In this document: positions 1 through 5,348 of the stretch, piece by piece
How the letters are laid out: each line of letters starts with the position of its first letter
How positions within the stretch are numbered: position 1 is the stretch's first letter
Source of the DNA: Woeseiaceae bacterium
Lineage (GTDB): Bacteria; Pseudomonadota; Gammaproteobacteria; Steroidobacterales; Woeseiaceae
Assembly: GCA_022615525.1 (NCBI GenBank)
Contig: JAKEGN010000224.1
Span: forward strand, 1-5,348
Reading direction: 5' to 3'
Length of the DNA: 5,348 nucleotides
Notes under the pieces: model-generated
The model's input: only the letters and a program-made list of their open reading frames with translations
What the model was told of the DNA's origin: nothing
Databases searched by the model: none
Made by a program: the position numbers and the translations under genes

Positions 1-8
1 CCATTTTG

Positions 9-809
9 TCAGTCGGCAAACATGGTCTTGATGTCGGGGCTGAAAAGCTTGGCAATCGCGCTGTAGATTTTGGGTGAGCCCGCCAGCACGTGGCCCGATT
101 CGAGGAAGTCCTCGCTGCCGTCCAGTCCGCTGATGATCCCACCGGCCTCACGGATGATGAGAGCGCCGGCTGCCATGTCCCAGATGCTCAAGCCCGTTTC
201 CCAGAATGCATCCAGTCGGCCGGCTGCCACATAACACAGGTCCAGTGCCGCAGCGCCCGCGCGACGGACTCCGGCCGTGTGGCAAATCGCCTTCTCCAGC
301 ATTTTCATGTAGGGCGGCAAGGACCGGTTGGATTCGCGAAACGGGAAGCCGGTGCCGATGAGCGCGCGCTCGATGGCGGTGATCTTGCCGACTCGAATCC
401 GCCGGCCATCAAGATGTGCGCCCTGGCCGCGCGAGGCGGTGAACAACTCCTGGCGCAAGGGATCGTAGACCGCCCCGTGCTCCAGCCGTCCCTTGTGCAT
501 GAGCCCGACCGACACGCAGAACACGGGAAAACGGTGCAGGAAATTGGTGGTGCCATCCAGCGGATCGATGACCCACACGTAGTCGGAATCGCCCTGTGCG
601 CCGCTTTCCTCGGCGACGATCGAGTGGTCCGGGTAATGTTTCCGTATGACGGTGATGACTGCCTGCTCGGCCTTGCGGTCGGCTTCACTGACGAAATCAT
701 TGCGGCCTTTCTGTTCCACCTTGATTTTTTCGAGCCTGTTGAGGCTGCGAATCAGGGTGTCGCCGCCGCTGTGAGCCGCCATTACGGCCACGTTCAATAA
801 TGCATGCAT
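9..809 (-). CDS. suhB: SuhB, inositol-1-monophosphatase family protein
   Basis: The 266-residue product matches the usual SuhB length (about 267). It carries the signature of Mg2+-dependent inositol monophosphatases: an AEESG loop (E67, E68), the DPLDGTTNF metal site at 82-90 (D82, D85), and the WDMAAG motif at 210-215 (D211). These supply the metal ligands for hydrolysis of inositol phosphates. In E. coli SuhB also acts with the Nus factors in rRNA transcription antitermination and ribosome maturation, independently of catalysis; whether this homologue does so is inferred. The frame stays open upstream to an ATG at 872, but I chose the ATG at 809. It gives the family-typical N-terminus (MHALLNVAVMAA) and has a GGCGGA Shine-Dalgarno-like stretch (823-818) about 8 nt upstream. 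The extra 21 residues do not resemble the family. The gene is divergent from trmJ, an arrangement common in gammaproteobacteria. Confidence 0.95.
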   Translation of the reverse strand: MHALLNVAVMAAHSGGDTLIRSLNRLEKIKVEQKGRNDFVSEADRKAEQAVITVIRKHYPDHSIVAEESGAQGDSDYVWVIDPLDGTTNFLHRFPVFCVSVGLMHKGRLEHGAVYDPLRQELFTASRGQGAHLDGRRIRVGKITAIERALIGTGFPFRESNRSLPPYMKMLEKAICHTAGVRRAGAAALDLCYVAAGRLDAFWETGLSIWDMAAGALIIREAGGIISGLDGSEDFLESGHVLAGSPKIYSAIAKLFSPDIKTMFAD

Positions 810-925
810 GCCAGGTTTCCGCCAGTCTGTAATTAAAGAGCAGGCCGCCGGCACACTCCCTGTCAGCGGCACGCTAGAATACCAGAGCAGTCCTCAAGTT
901 CCACCCGACGACAAAGAGCAACGCC
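810..925. promoter_or_regulatory. Divergent suhB/trmJ intergenic region with candidate promoter elements
   Basis: This 116-bp gap lies between divergent starts and must hold promoters for both suhB and the trmJ operon. On the plus strand TAGAAT (875-880) is a plausible -10 box, placing a trmJ transcript start near 887 and a leader of about 40 nt. No convincing -35 sits 16-18 bp upstream (about 851-858 reads GCACACTC). On the minus strand TTTAAT (837-832) resembles a -10 for suhB, again without a good -35; CTGACA at 866-861 is 23 bp away, which is too far. I saw no IscR-type palindrome. The location is secure, but the individual boxes are weak. Confidence 0.4.
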
Positions 926-1654
926 TTGACCATACGAATCGTCCTCGTTGGTACCACGCATCCCGGCAACATCGGGGCCACGGCGCGCGCAATGAAGAAC
1001 ATGGGACTCCGGGAACTGGTGCTGGTCAATCCGAAATATTTTCCTCATGACGATGCAACAGCCCGTGCTTCGGGTGCCGAAGACCTGCTCGAGTCTGCGA
1101 CCGTAGTCTCAACCCTGGAAGCCGCGATCGCCGATTGCTGCTACGTTGCAGGCGCAAGCGCGCGTTCGCGAACCATCGGCTGGCCCAGCATGCTGCCGCG
1201 CGATTGTGCCCTGCGGCTGGTCAGGGAGAGCGGGCAGGGGCCGGTGGCCGTGATCTTCGGACCGGAGAAATCCGGGCTGAGCAATGACGATCTCGATCGA
1301 TGTCATACCTTGCTTACCATCCCGACCGATCCGGGATTCAGCTCGCTCAATCTCGCCATGGCTGTCCAGGTCATGAGCTACGAATTGCGGCTCGCACAGA
1401 TGAATCCCGCAGCAGACGACGCAGTGCGCGAAACGCCATTGGCTACCGGCGACGAACTGGAGAACTTTTACACGCATCTCGAGGAAGTGCTGACGGTGAG
1501 CGGTTTTCTTGATCCGGACAATCCACGCCACCTGATGCGCCGCTTGCGCCGCCTGTTTGCAAGAGCCCTGCCGGATCAGAACGAGATCAACATACTTCGC
1601 GGCATCCTGGCAGCGGTCGATCCGCGCAAGGACGAGCGCAGGGCACAGAAATGA
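926..1654 (+). CDS. trmJ: TrmJ, tRNA (cytidine/uridine-32-2'-O)-methyltransferase
   Basis: This 242-residue SPOUT-class methyltransferase (E. coli TrmJ is 246) transfers a methyl group from SAM to the 2'-OH of nucleotide 32 in the tRNA anticodon loop. Three conserved motifs are visible: HPGNIGATARAMKNMG at 12-27 (substrate binding and catalysis, with Arg21); FGPEKSGLSN at 111-120; and, at 132-155, an IPTDPGFSSLNLAMAVQVM block ending SYELR. The last two form the trefoil-knot SAM site. The helical C-terminal part (about 175-230, with LEEVL and RHLMRRLRRLF) is the TrmJ extension. The start is TTG, because no ATG or GTG lies in frame between it and the upstream limit and the family N-terminus begins directly there. 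AAGAG at 914-918 is a modest ribosome site. The stop codon overlaps the next start in ATGA, implying coupling to the cysteine desulfurase. In many relatives iscR sits between these two genes; here it does not. Confidence 0.94.
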   Translation: MTIRIVLVGTTHPGNIGATARAMKNMGLRELVLVNPKYFPHDDATARASGAEDLLESATVVSTLEAAIADCCYVAGASARSRTIGWPSMLPRDCALRLVRESGQGPVAVIFGPEKSGLSNDDLDRCHTLLTIPTDPGFSSLNLAMAVQVMSYELRLAQMNPAADDAVRETPLATGDELENFYTHLEEVLTVSGFLDPDNPRHLMRRLRRLFARALPDQNEINILRGILAAVDPRKDERRAQK

Positions 1655-2844
1655 CCGGCACGTCGCCACTGCCCGTTTATCTCGACCATGCAGCGACCAC
1701 ACCGGTCGATGCCGCGGTAACGGCGGCCATGGTGGAGTGCCTCGAATCGCCGTTTGGCTTTGCCAACCCATCGTCCAGCCACATTGCCGGGCGGCAATCC
1801 GCTGCGGCGATTGAGCATGCGCGCGTGCAGGTTGCCGGGCTGCTGAACGCCGAGCCCCATGAAATCGTCTTCACGTCGGGTGCAACCGAGTCGAATAACC
1901 TGGCGATACTCGGCGCCGCGCGGCAGCGCGCGTCTCGCGGCCGGCACCTGGTGACGATGACCACCGAACACAAGGCGGTCACGGAATGCTTCGAGGCACT
2001 GGAGCGCGAGGGATTCGAAGTGACATGGCTGAATCCTGAGATGTCAGGACTGCTCGATCCGGACCGCCTGGAGGCCGTACTGCGCGACGACACGCAGCTG
2101 CTGTCCGTCATGCACGTCAACAACGAGACCGGCATCGTGCAGGACATCGGATCCATCGGCGCCATCTGTCGCGCACGCGGCATCCTCTACCACTGTGACG
2201 CGGCCCAATCGGCGGGCAAACTTGAAATCGACCTGAAAGTACTGCCGGTTGACCTGATGTCACTGACGGCGCACAAGTTTCACGGCCCGCAGGGCATCGG
2301 CGCCCTGTATGTTGCCGACAGGCCCGGCAGCCATCCGGCGCCGCTGATCTATGGCGGACCCCAGGAGCGGCGAATTCGCCCCGGCACGCAGGCGGTGCAC
2401 CAGATCATCGGGTTCGGTGTTGCCGCGGAACTGGCGGCAGCGCGGCGCGAGGCCGATACGGAAAAATTTCGGGTCTTGCGCGAGCGCCTGTGGCAGGGCA
2501 TCGGCGACCTGCCGGACCTGTGGCGCAACGGCGCTGAGGAACACACTTTTCCCGGCATACTGAACGTAAGCGCGGGCGGCGTGGACGGCGAGAGCTTGAT
2601 GCTGGGACTCGAGCCGCTGTGCGTTGCCAGCGGGGCGGCGTGCAATTCACAAAGCGGTGAGAGCTCGTACGTGCTCAGGGCCATGGGCCGCAGCGATGCC
2701 CTGGCACAAAGCGCCATCCGTTTCAGCCTCGGCCGGGGGACCCGCAACGGCGAGATAGACCGGGCCATCGAGCGATACCGATGGGCCGTGCAGCATCTCA
2801 GGGCTCTCGCGCCGGCGCGCGCCGCAACAGCAAACCGGGCTTGA
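1651..2844 (+). CDS. iscS: Cysteine desulfurase, IscS/NifS type (class I), atypical C-terminus
   Basis: This is a 397-residue PLP-dependent class V aminotransferase fold enzyme that removes sulfur from L-cysteine as a Cys-persulfide. Visible residues are YLDHAATTPVD at 10-20, TSGATESNN at 75-83, H107 in TEHKAV (stacks on PLP), D183 and Q186 in CDAAQSAGK, and the Schiff-base lysine K209 in TAHKFHGPQG. The persulfide cysteine C331 sits in SGAACNSQSGESSYVLRAMG. The K209-to-C331 distance (122) equals that of E. coli IscS (K206 to C328), so this is the long-loop class I type. The C-terminus ends at LRALAPARAATANRA, whereas E. coli IscS continues through LWEMYK to a SIEWAHH end. The IscU-docking tail is therefore missing. 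The ATG overlaps the trmJ stop and has AGGG at 1640-1643. The iscS name reflects class and locus; a sulfur donor for tRNA thiolation or another carrier is equally possible. Confidence 0.93.
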   Translation: MTGTSPLPVYLDHAATTPVDAAVTAAMVECLESPFGFANPSSSHIAGRQSAAAIEHARVQVAGLLNAEPHEIVFTSGATESNNLAILGAARQRASRGRHLVTMTTEHKAVTECFEALEREGFEVTWLNPEMSGLLDPDRLEAVLRDDTQLLSVMHVNNETGIVQDIGSIGAICRARGILYHCDAAQSAGKLEIDLKVLPVDLMSLTAHKFHGPQGIGALYVADRPGSHPAPLIYGGPQERRIRPGTQAVHQIIGFGVAAELAAARREADTEKFRVLRERLWQGIGDLPDLWRNGAEEHTFPGILNVSAGGVDGESLMLGLEPLCVASGAACNSQSGESSYVLRAMGRSDALAQSAIRFSLGRGTRNGEIDRAIERYRWAVQHLRALAPARAATANRA

Positions 2845-2852
2845 AATTCAGG

Positions 2853-3248
2853 ATGGCGGATCCATACTCCAAAAGGGTGCGTGCGTATTTTGTGAATCCG
2901 GTTCATGCCGGAAACCTGCGCAAATCGTACAGTCGCGTCGTATCGGCAACGGCGGACGACCGGCAAGGCAATACGATCGAACTTGCGGCAGGCATCGACG
3001 ATGACACGCTGCAGGAATTGCGCTTCAGGGCGATTGCCTGCCCGCACCTGATCGCTGCCGCAGAACATTTCTGCGAGCGGTTCGAGGGCAGGACGACAAC
3101 GTCCCTGCTGGAGTTCGATCCCTGGGACACGGTCCGGGAACTGCAGGTTCCACTCGGCAAGACAGGCCGTATACTGTTGCTGGAGGATGCCATACAGTTG
3201 CTGCGGCGGAAATCGGGCGAGCCGGAGCAACAACGAGCGGACGAATGA
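2853..3248 (+). CDS. Degenerate IscU/NifU-N-like scaffold protein
   Basis: The product is 131 residues, the size of IscU (128). The start [16 protein letters not shown] (5-20) matches the IscU opening YSxxVxxxxxNPxxxG. LRFRAIAC at 56-63 corresponds to the segment around the second IscU cysteine, and [11 protein letters not shown] at 107-117 to the C-terminal ILAEDAI helix. True IscU binds a [2Fe-2S] cluster with three cysteines, an Asp and a His. Here only C63 remains. By eye the CGD motif reads QGN (38-40), and the KIHC motif reads KTGR (103-106), so its His and Cys are Gly and Arg. The LPPVK motif bound by HscA reads VPLGK. One extra cysteine, C74, and H65 and H72 lie near C63. The protein probably keeps the fold but cannot hold a cluster in the standard way. 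ATG at 2853 fits the family N-terminus but has AGG immediately against it. An in-frame TTG at 2841 overlapping the iscS stop is an alternative. Confidence 0.82.
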   Translation: MADPYSKRVRAYFVNPVHAGNLRKSYSRVVSATADDRQGNTIELAAGIDDDTLQELRFRAIACPHLIAAAEHFCERFEGRTTTSLLEFDPWDTVRELQVPLGKTGRILLLEDAIQLLRRKSGEPEQQRADE

Positions 3249-3574
3249 GCATGGCGATATCACTGACAGAACCGGCAGCGCACAGGGTACGGAGCTTCCT
3301 CGAAGCCCGCGGCCACGGCGTGGGTCTGCGCGTTGGTGTCAGGAAGACCGGCTGCAACGGCTTTGCTTACGTCGTGAACTATGCAGACACCATCGATCCC
3401 GCGGACGTGGTATTCGAGGACCGCGGCGTCAAAGTGGTGGTCGACCGGAACAGCCTGGGATTGATCGACGGCACACAAGTCGATTTCGTCAAGGAAGGCC
3501 TGAACGAGGCATTTCGCTTTCGCAATCCCAACGTATCGGGTGAATGCGGTTGCGGCGAAAGCTTCAGCGTTTGA
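3245..3574 (+). CDS. iscA: IscA, A-type Fe-S carrier protein
   Basis: This is a HesB/IscA-family protein of 109 residues (107 from the second ATG, the length of E. coli IscA). It carries iron or Fe-S clusters and delivers them to apo-proteins in the cytoplasm. The three ligand cysteines are present: C37 in [11 protein letters not shown] and C101 and C103 in GECGCGESF. The middle block [13 protein letters not shown] with [14 protein letters not shown] is nearly identical to IscA rather than to ErpA or SufA. ATG at 3245 overlaps the upstream stop (ATGA) and has GAGCGG a few nt before it. ATG at 3251 matches the E. coli N-terminus better, and both are possible. It is the last gene of the trmJ operon. 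Normally hscB, hscA, fdx and iscX would follow, but here ndk comes next. Unlike its scaffold neighbour, this gene shows no loss of key residues. Confidence 0.93.
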   Translation: MSMAISLTEPAAHRVRSFLEARGHGVGLRVGVRKTGCNGFAYVVNYADTIDPADVVFEDRGVKVVVDRNSLGLIDGTQVDFVKEGLNEAFRFRNPNVSGECGCGESFSV

Positions 3575-3603
3575 TTGCCCGGTTCCAATAATCCAAGTAA
3601 AAT
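3575..3603 (+). promoter_or_regulatory. Candidate sigma70 promoter for ndk-rlmN-pilW
   Basis: TTGCCC (3575-3580) and TAAAAT (3598-3603) are separated by exactly 17 bp. The -10 matches the consensus at five of six positions and the -35 at its key TTG. The -35 begins directly after the iscA stop codon. Transcription would begin near 3610, leaving a leader of about 60 nt before ndk. This would let ndk and rlmN be expressed independently of the trmJ-iscA operon. The call rests on sequence match only. Confidence 0.55.
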
Positions 3604-3617
3604 TGCGGGTTTACGTG

Positions 3618-3642
3618 CGGCCGGCGATCTCCTGCCCGGCCG
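3618..3642 (+). other. GC-rich hairpin in the ndk leader
   Basis: CGGCCGG (3618-3624) is perfectly complementary to CCGGCCG (3636-3642), giving a 7-bp all-GC stem with an 11-nt loop. It lies between the predicted transcript start and the ndk ribosome site. No U-run follows (AACAGTCTC), so it is not a standard intrinsic terminator. It could attenuate read-through from iscA, stabilise the ndk mRNA, or have no function. Confidence 0.4.
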
Positions 3643-3660
3643 AACAGTCTCATGGATCAA

Positions 3661-3664
3661 AGGA
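3661..3664 (+). promoter_or_regulatory. Ribosome binding site deciding the ndk start
   Basis: AGGA lies 8 nt before the ATG at 3673. It falls inside the reading frame opened by the earlier in-frame ATG at 3652, which has no purine-rich site before it. This favours the 3673 start. Confidence 0.6.
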
Positions 3665-3672
3665 TTTCCGGT

Positions 3673-4104
3673 ATGGCCGTTGAGCAGACGCTCTCTATTA
3701 TCAAGCCCGATGGTGTGCAAAAGAACCTGATCGGCGAAATCTACCGACGCTTCGAAAAGTCCGGATTGCAGATCGTGGCAGCGCGCATGATGCACCTGTC
3801 CAGGGAGCAGGCGGAGGGCTTCTATGCCGTGCACAAGAGCAGGCCGTTCTTCAGGGACCTCGTGAACTACATGTGCTCCGGTCCGGTCATGGTGCAGGTG
3901 CTGCGGGGCGAGGGCGCCATCGACGCGAATCGCCGCATCATGGGCGCCACCAATCCGGCCAAGGCGGACAAGGGCACGATCAGGGCCGATTTTGCCGATA
4001 GCATCGAAGAGAATATCGTGCACGGATCGGACGGTCCGGAGACCGCGGCCCAGGAGATCGCATTCTTCTTCGGCAAGGACGGGCTCTGCCCGAGGACCCG
4101 CTGA
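3673..4104 (+). CDS. ndk: Nucleoside diphosphate kinase
   Basis: The enzyme transfers the gamma-phosphate of ATP to other (d)NDPs through a phosphohistidine, balancing cytoplasmic NTP and dNTP pools. From the chosen start it has 143 residues, exactly the E. coli length. Visible features are the N-terminal [13 protein letters not shown] (6-18, Lys11 contacts phosphate), the nucleotide-site run [18 protein letters not shown] (87-104), and the catalytic NIVHGSD with H117. The family end [16 protein letters not shown] begins at 128, and CPRTR is typical of gammaproteobacterial Ndk. An upstream in-frame ATG at 3652 would add seven residues (MDQRISG) not found in the family. The gene has its own likely promoter and is followed 11 nt later by rlmN. 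In gammaproteobacteria with a full isc operon ndk often lies just downstream of it, which is consistent with this being the same locus in reduced form. Confidence 0.97.
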   Translation: MAVEQTLSIIKPDGVQKNLIGEIYRRFEKSGLQIVAARMMHLSREQAEGFYAVHKSRPFFRDLVNYMCSGPVMVQVLRGEGAIDANRRIMGATNPAKADKGTIRADFADSIEENIVHGSDGPETAAQEIAFFFGKDGLCPRTR

Positions 4105-4115
4105 GCGGCTTGTTG

Positions 4116-5222
4116 ATGCGCCCTGAATCCGAAAAAGTGAACTTGCTCGGCCTGCCGCAGGGGGCGCTCGAGAATTTCTTTGCCGGTATCGGCGAGCAGC
4201 CGTTTCGCGCGCGCCAGGTGCTGCAGTGGATACACCAGCGCAACGCCGATCACTTCGATGCCATGACCGATTTGTCGAAGGGACTCAGGGCAAAACTCGA
4301 GGAGTCAGCAGTTATCCGCCTGCCGGCACTGCTGTCCGAAAAGGTGTCGAACGACGGCACGATAAAGTGGCTGTTCGAATCCGGAGCAGGCCAGGCGGTC
4401 GAGACCGTGTTCATCCCCGAACCCGGACGCGGCACCTTGTGTATATCGTCACAGGTAGGTTGCGCGCTGGACTGCGCGTTTTGTGCCACCGGGGCGCAGG
4501 GGTTCAACCGCAACCTGGTCGCGGCGGAGATCGTCGGCCAGGTCAATTATGCGAATCGTGCATTGCCCCCGAGAGCCAATGGCGAACCGGCGGTGACCAA
4601 CGTCGTGTTCATGGGCATGGGCGAGCCGCTGGCAAACTATCGAAACCTGCTCCCGGCACTCGATCTTCTGCTGTCCGATTTTTCCTACGGGTTGTCGCGG
4701 CGGCGGATTACGGTCAGCACATCAGGAATCGTGCCGCAAATTCACAAGCTGGGCGACGACTGCAATGTATCGCTCGCGGTGTCGCTGCATGCACCGAACG
4801 ATCAGCTGAGAAACTATCTTGTGCCGATCAACAGGATTCATCCGATCGCCGAGTTGCTGGATGCGTGCTGGACATATGCAGCCAAGCGCGCGAACCGCTT
4901 CATCACTTTCGAGTACGTGATGTTACGCGACATCAACGATTCGATCGGGCATGCGCACGAGCTGGCAGGGCTGCTGCGAGGCAAAACGGCGAAGGTCAAC
5001 CTCATTCCGTTCAATCCGTTCCCGGGAAACGAGTTTTACAGGTCGGAGTCGAGAGACATCGCAGCTTTTCAGGCCGCATTGCGCGCGCAGGGCATCGTTG
5101 CGACCACGCGCAAGACGCGCGGTGACGATATCAGTGCCGCATGCGGTCAGCTCGCTGGCAAGGTCAGCGACAGGGTTCGCAACAGGCTGAGCGAGAAAAA
5201 AGCAAAGGTGGCAACGGCGTGA
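4116..5222 (+). CDS. rlmN: RlmN, dual-specificity 23S rRNA/tRNA adenine-C2 methyltransferase
   Basis: This radical-SAM enzyme makes 2-methyladenosine at A2503 of 23S rRNA and A37 of certain tRNAs. It has 368 residues, close to the usual 370-384. The cluster motif CALDCAFC gives C116, C120 and C123 as [4Fe-4S] ligands. C343 in DDISAACGQLAG matches the cysteine that is methylated during catalysis (E. coli C355), and C109 in GTLCISSQVGC matches the conserved E. coli C118. VVFMGMGEPLANY (163-175) is the SAM-binding GGE-like segment. The N-terminal part (about 10-70, with PFRARQVLQWIH) is the RNA-binding accessory domain. I chose ATG at 4116, with GAGCGG at 4103-4108 about 7 nt upstream. Two TTG codons directly before it (4110, 4113) are less likely starts. 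The stop overlaps the GTG of the next gene. The enzyme depends on Fe-S supply, which fits the neighbourhood. Cfr is excluded by the gene context and the very close RlmN match. Confidence 0.97.
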   Translation: MRPESEKVNLLGLPQGALENFFAGIGEQPFRARQVLQWIHQRNADHFDAMTDLSKGLRAKLEESAVIRLPALLSEKVSNDGTIKWLFESGAGQAVETVFIPEPGRGTLCISSQVGCALDCAFCATGAQGFNRNLVAAEIVGQVNYANRALPPRANGEPAVTNVVFMGMGEPLANYRNLLPALDLLLSDFSYGLSRRRITVSTSGIVPQIHKLGDDCNVSLAVSLHAPNDQLRNYLVPINRIHPIAELLDACWTYAAKRANRFITFEYVMLRDINDSIGHAHELAGLLRGKTAKVNLIPFNPFPGNEFYRSESRDIAAFQAALRAQGIVATTRKTRGDDISAACGQLAGKVSDRVRNRLSEKKAKVATA

Positions 5223-5348
5223 AAACCAAAGCAGGGTGGATAGTCGCGCTGGCAGGATTGGTACTCCTGGCCGGCTGCATTACATCGACGACAACCGGGC
5301 CGAAGAAGCCGGAGACGAACGTCGCCGAGGCGGCGGAAAGGTACTACG
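5219..5348 (+). CDS. N-terminus of a lipoprotein, probably type IV pilus protein PilW/PilF (partial)
   Basis: Only the first 43 codons are in the window; the gene runs off the right edge. GTG at 5219 overlaps the rlmN stop (GTGA) and has AAGGTG at 5205-5210 with good spacing. The product begins MKTKAG, followed by a hydrophobic stretch (7-18) and the lipobox LLAGC with the acylated Cys at 20. A Thr/Pro/Lys-rich linker follows (ITSTTTGPKKPE), then NVAEAAERYY, which reads like the first helix of a TPR repeat. Lipoprotein status is seen directly in the sequence. The PilW/PilF assignment rests on position after ndk-rlmN, where gammaproteobacteria keep this TPR lipoprotein that helps the PilQ secretin assemble in the outer membrane. 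Residue 21 is Ile, not Asp, which agrees with outer-membrane sorting. Confidence 0.8.
   Translation, partial: MKTKAGWIVALAGLVLLAGCITSTTTGPKKPETNVAEAAERYY

Noticed and set aside
90..800. 236-codon open frame on the plus strand opposite suhB
   Set aside because: It is a GC-driven antisense shadow of suhB, with no recognisable domain and low-complexity composition.
800..810. Repeated TGCA palindrome (TGCATGCATG) over the suhB start codon
   Set aside because: It is explained by the codons ATG CAT GCA; there is no flanking symmetry to suggest an operator.
810..872. Longer SuhB start at 872 adding 21 residues
   Set aside because: The extra residues are unlike the family, while the 809 start has a ribosome site and gives the standard length.
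2349..3263. 304-codon minus-strand open frame across iscS and the scaffold-like gene
   Set aside because: It runs antisense to two well-supported genes, is rich in Arg, Pro and Ser as expected from a shadow frame, and matches no family I know.
3618..3642. Intrinsic terminator after iscA
   Set aside because: The stem is GC-rich but no U-run follows, and the position fits a leader hairpin after the predicted ndk promoter.
4110..4118. RlmN start at the first of two TTG codons before ATG
   Set aside because: The ATG at 4116 is the stronger codon and is better spaced from GAGCGG; the difference is only two residues.
4226..5125. 299-codon plus-strand frame inside rlmN
   Set aside because: It is a +2 shadow of the clearly conserved rlmN frame with no domain of its own.

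Overview
The window is GC-rich, densely packed bacterial DNA carrying housekeeping genes. The gene families and their order (suhB divergent from trmJ, then cysteine desulfurase, a IscU-type protein, iscA, ndk, rlmN and a pilW/pilF lipoprotein) point to a gammaproteobacterium. The neighbourhood matches the well-known gammaproteobacterial chromosome segment trmJ-isc-ndk-rlmN-pilW. I cannot name the genus from sequence alone. A lineage that does not rely on a full ISC operon (for example one near Xanthomonadales or Steroidobacterales) is a guess.

Layout: suhB lies on the minus strand (809 to 9). A 116-bp divergent intergenic region (810-925) follows. On the plus strand come trmJ (926-1654), an IscS-type cysteine desulfurase (1651-2844), a small IscU/NifU-N-like protein (2853-3248) and iscA (3245-3574). 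These four are joined by ATGA overlaps or an 8-nt gap and look like one translationally coupled operon. A 98-bp gap (3575-3672) holds a good sigma70-like promoter and a leader hairpin. It is followed by ndk (3673-4104), rlmN (4116-5222) and the start of a lipoprotein gene, most likely pilW/pilF (5219 to beyond the window end). No stretch over 300 bp lacks a gene. I saw no tRNA or rRNA, CRISPR array, insertion sequence or attachment site.

Functions: SuhB is an inositol-monophosphatase-family enzyme linked to rRNA transcription and maturation. TrmJ methylates tRNA position 32. The IscS/IscU/IscA-type genes belong to Fe-S cluster and sulfur trafficking. Ndk balances NTP pools. RlmN is itself a [4Fe-4S] radical-SAM enzyme acting on rRNA and tRNA. 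The lipoprotein probably supports type IV pilus secretin assembly.

The part worth a second look is the Fe-S block. It lacks iscR, hscB, hscA, fdx and iscX. Its IscU-like protein has lost two of the three cluster-ligand cysteines and the chaperone-binding motif. Its IscS-like partner keeps every catalytic residue but lacks the C-terminal tail that docks IscU in the classical system. Together these suggest a reduced or repurposed sulfur-transfer module rather than a normal ISC assembly line.
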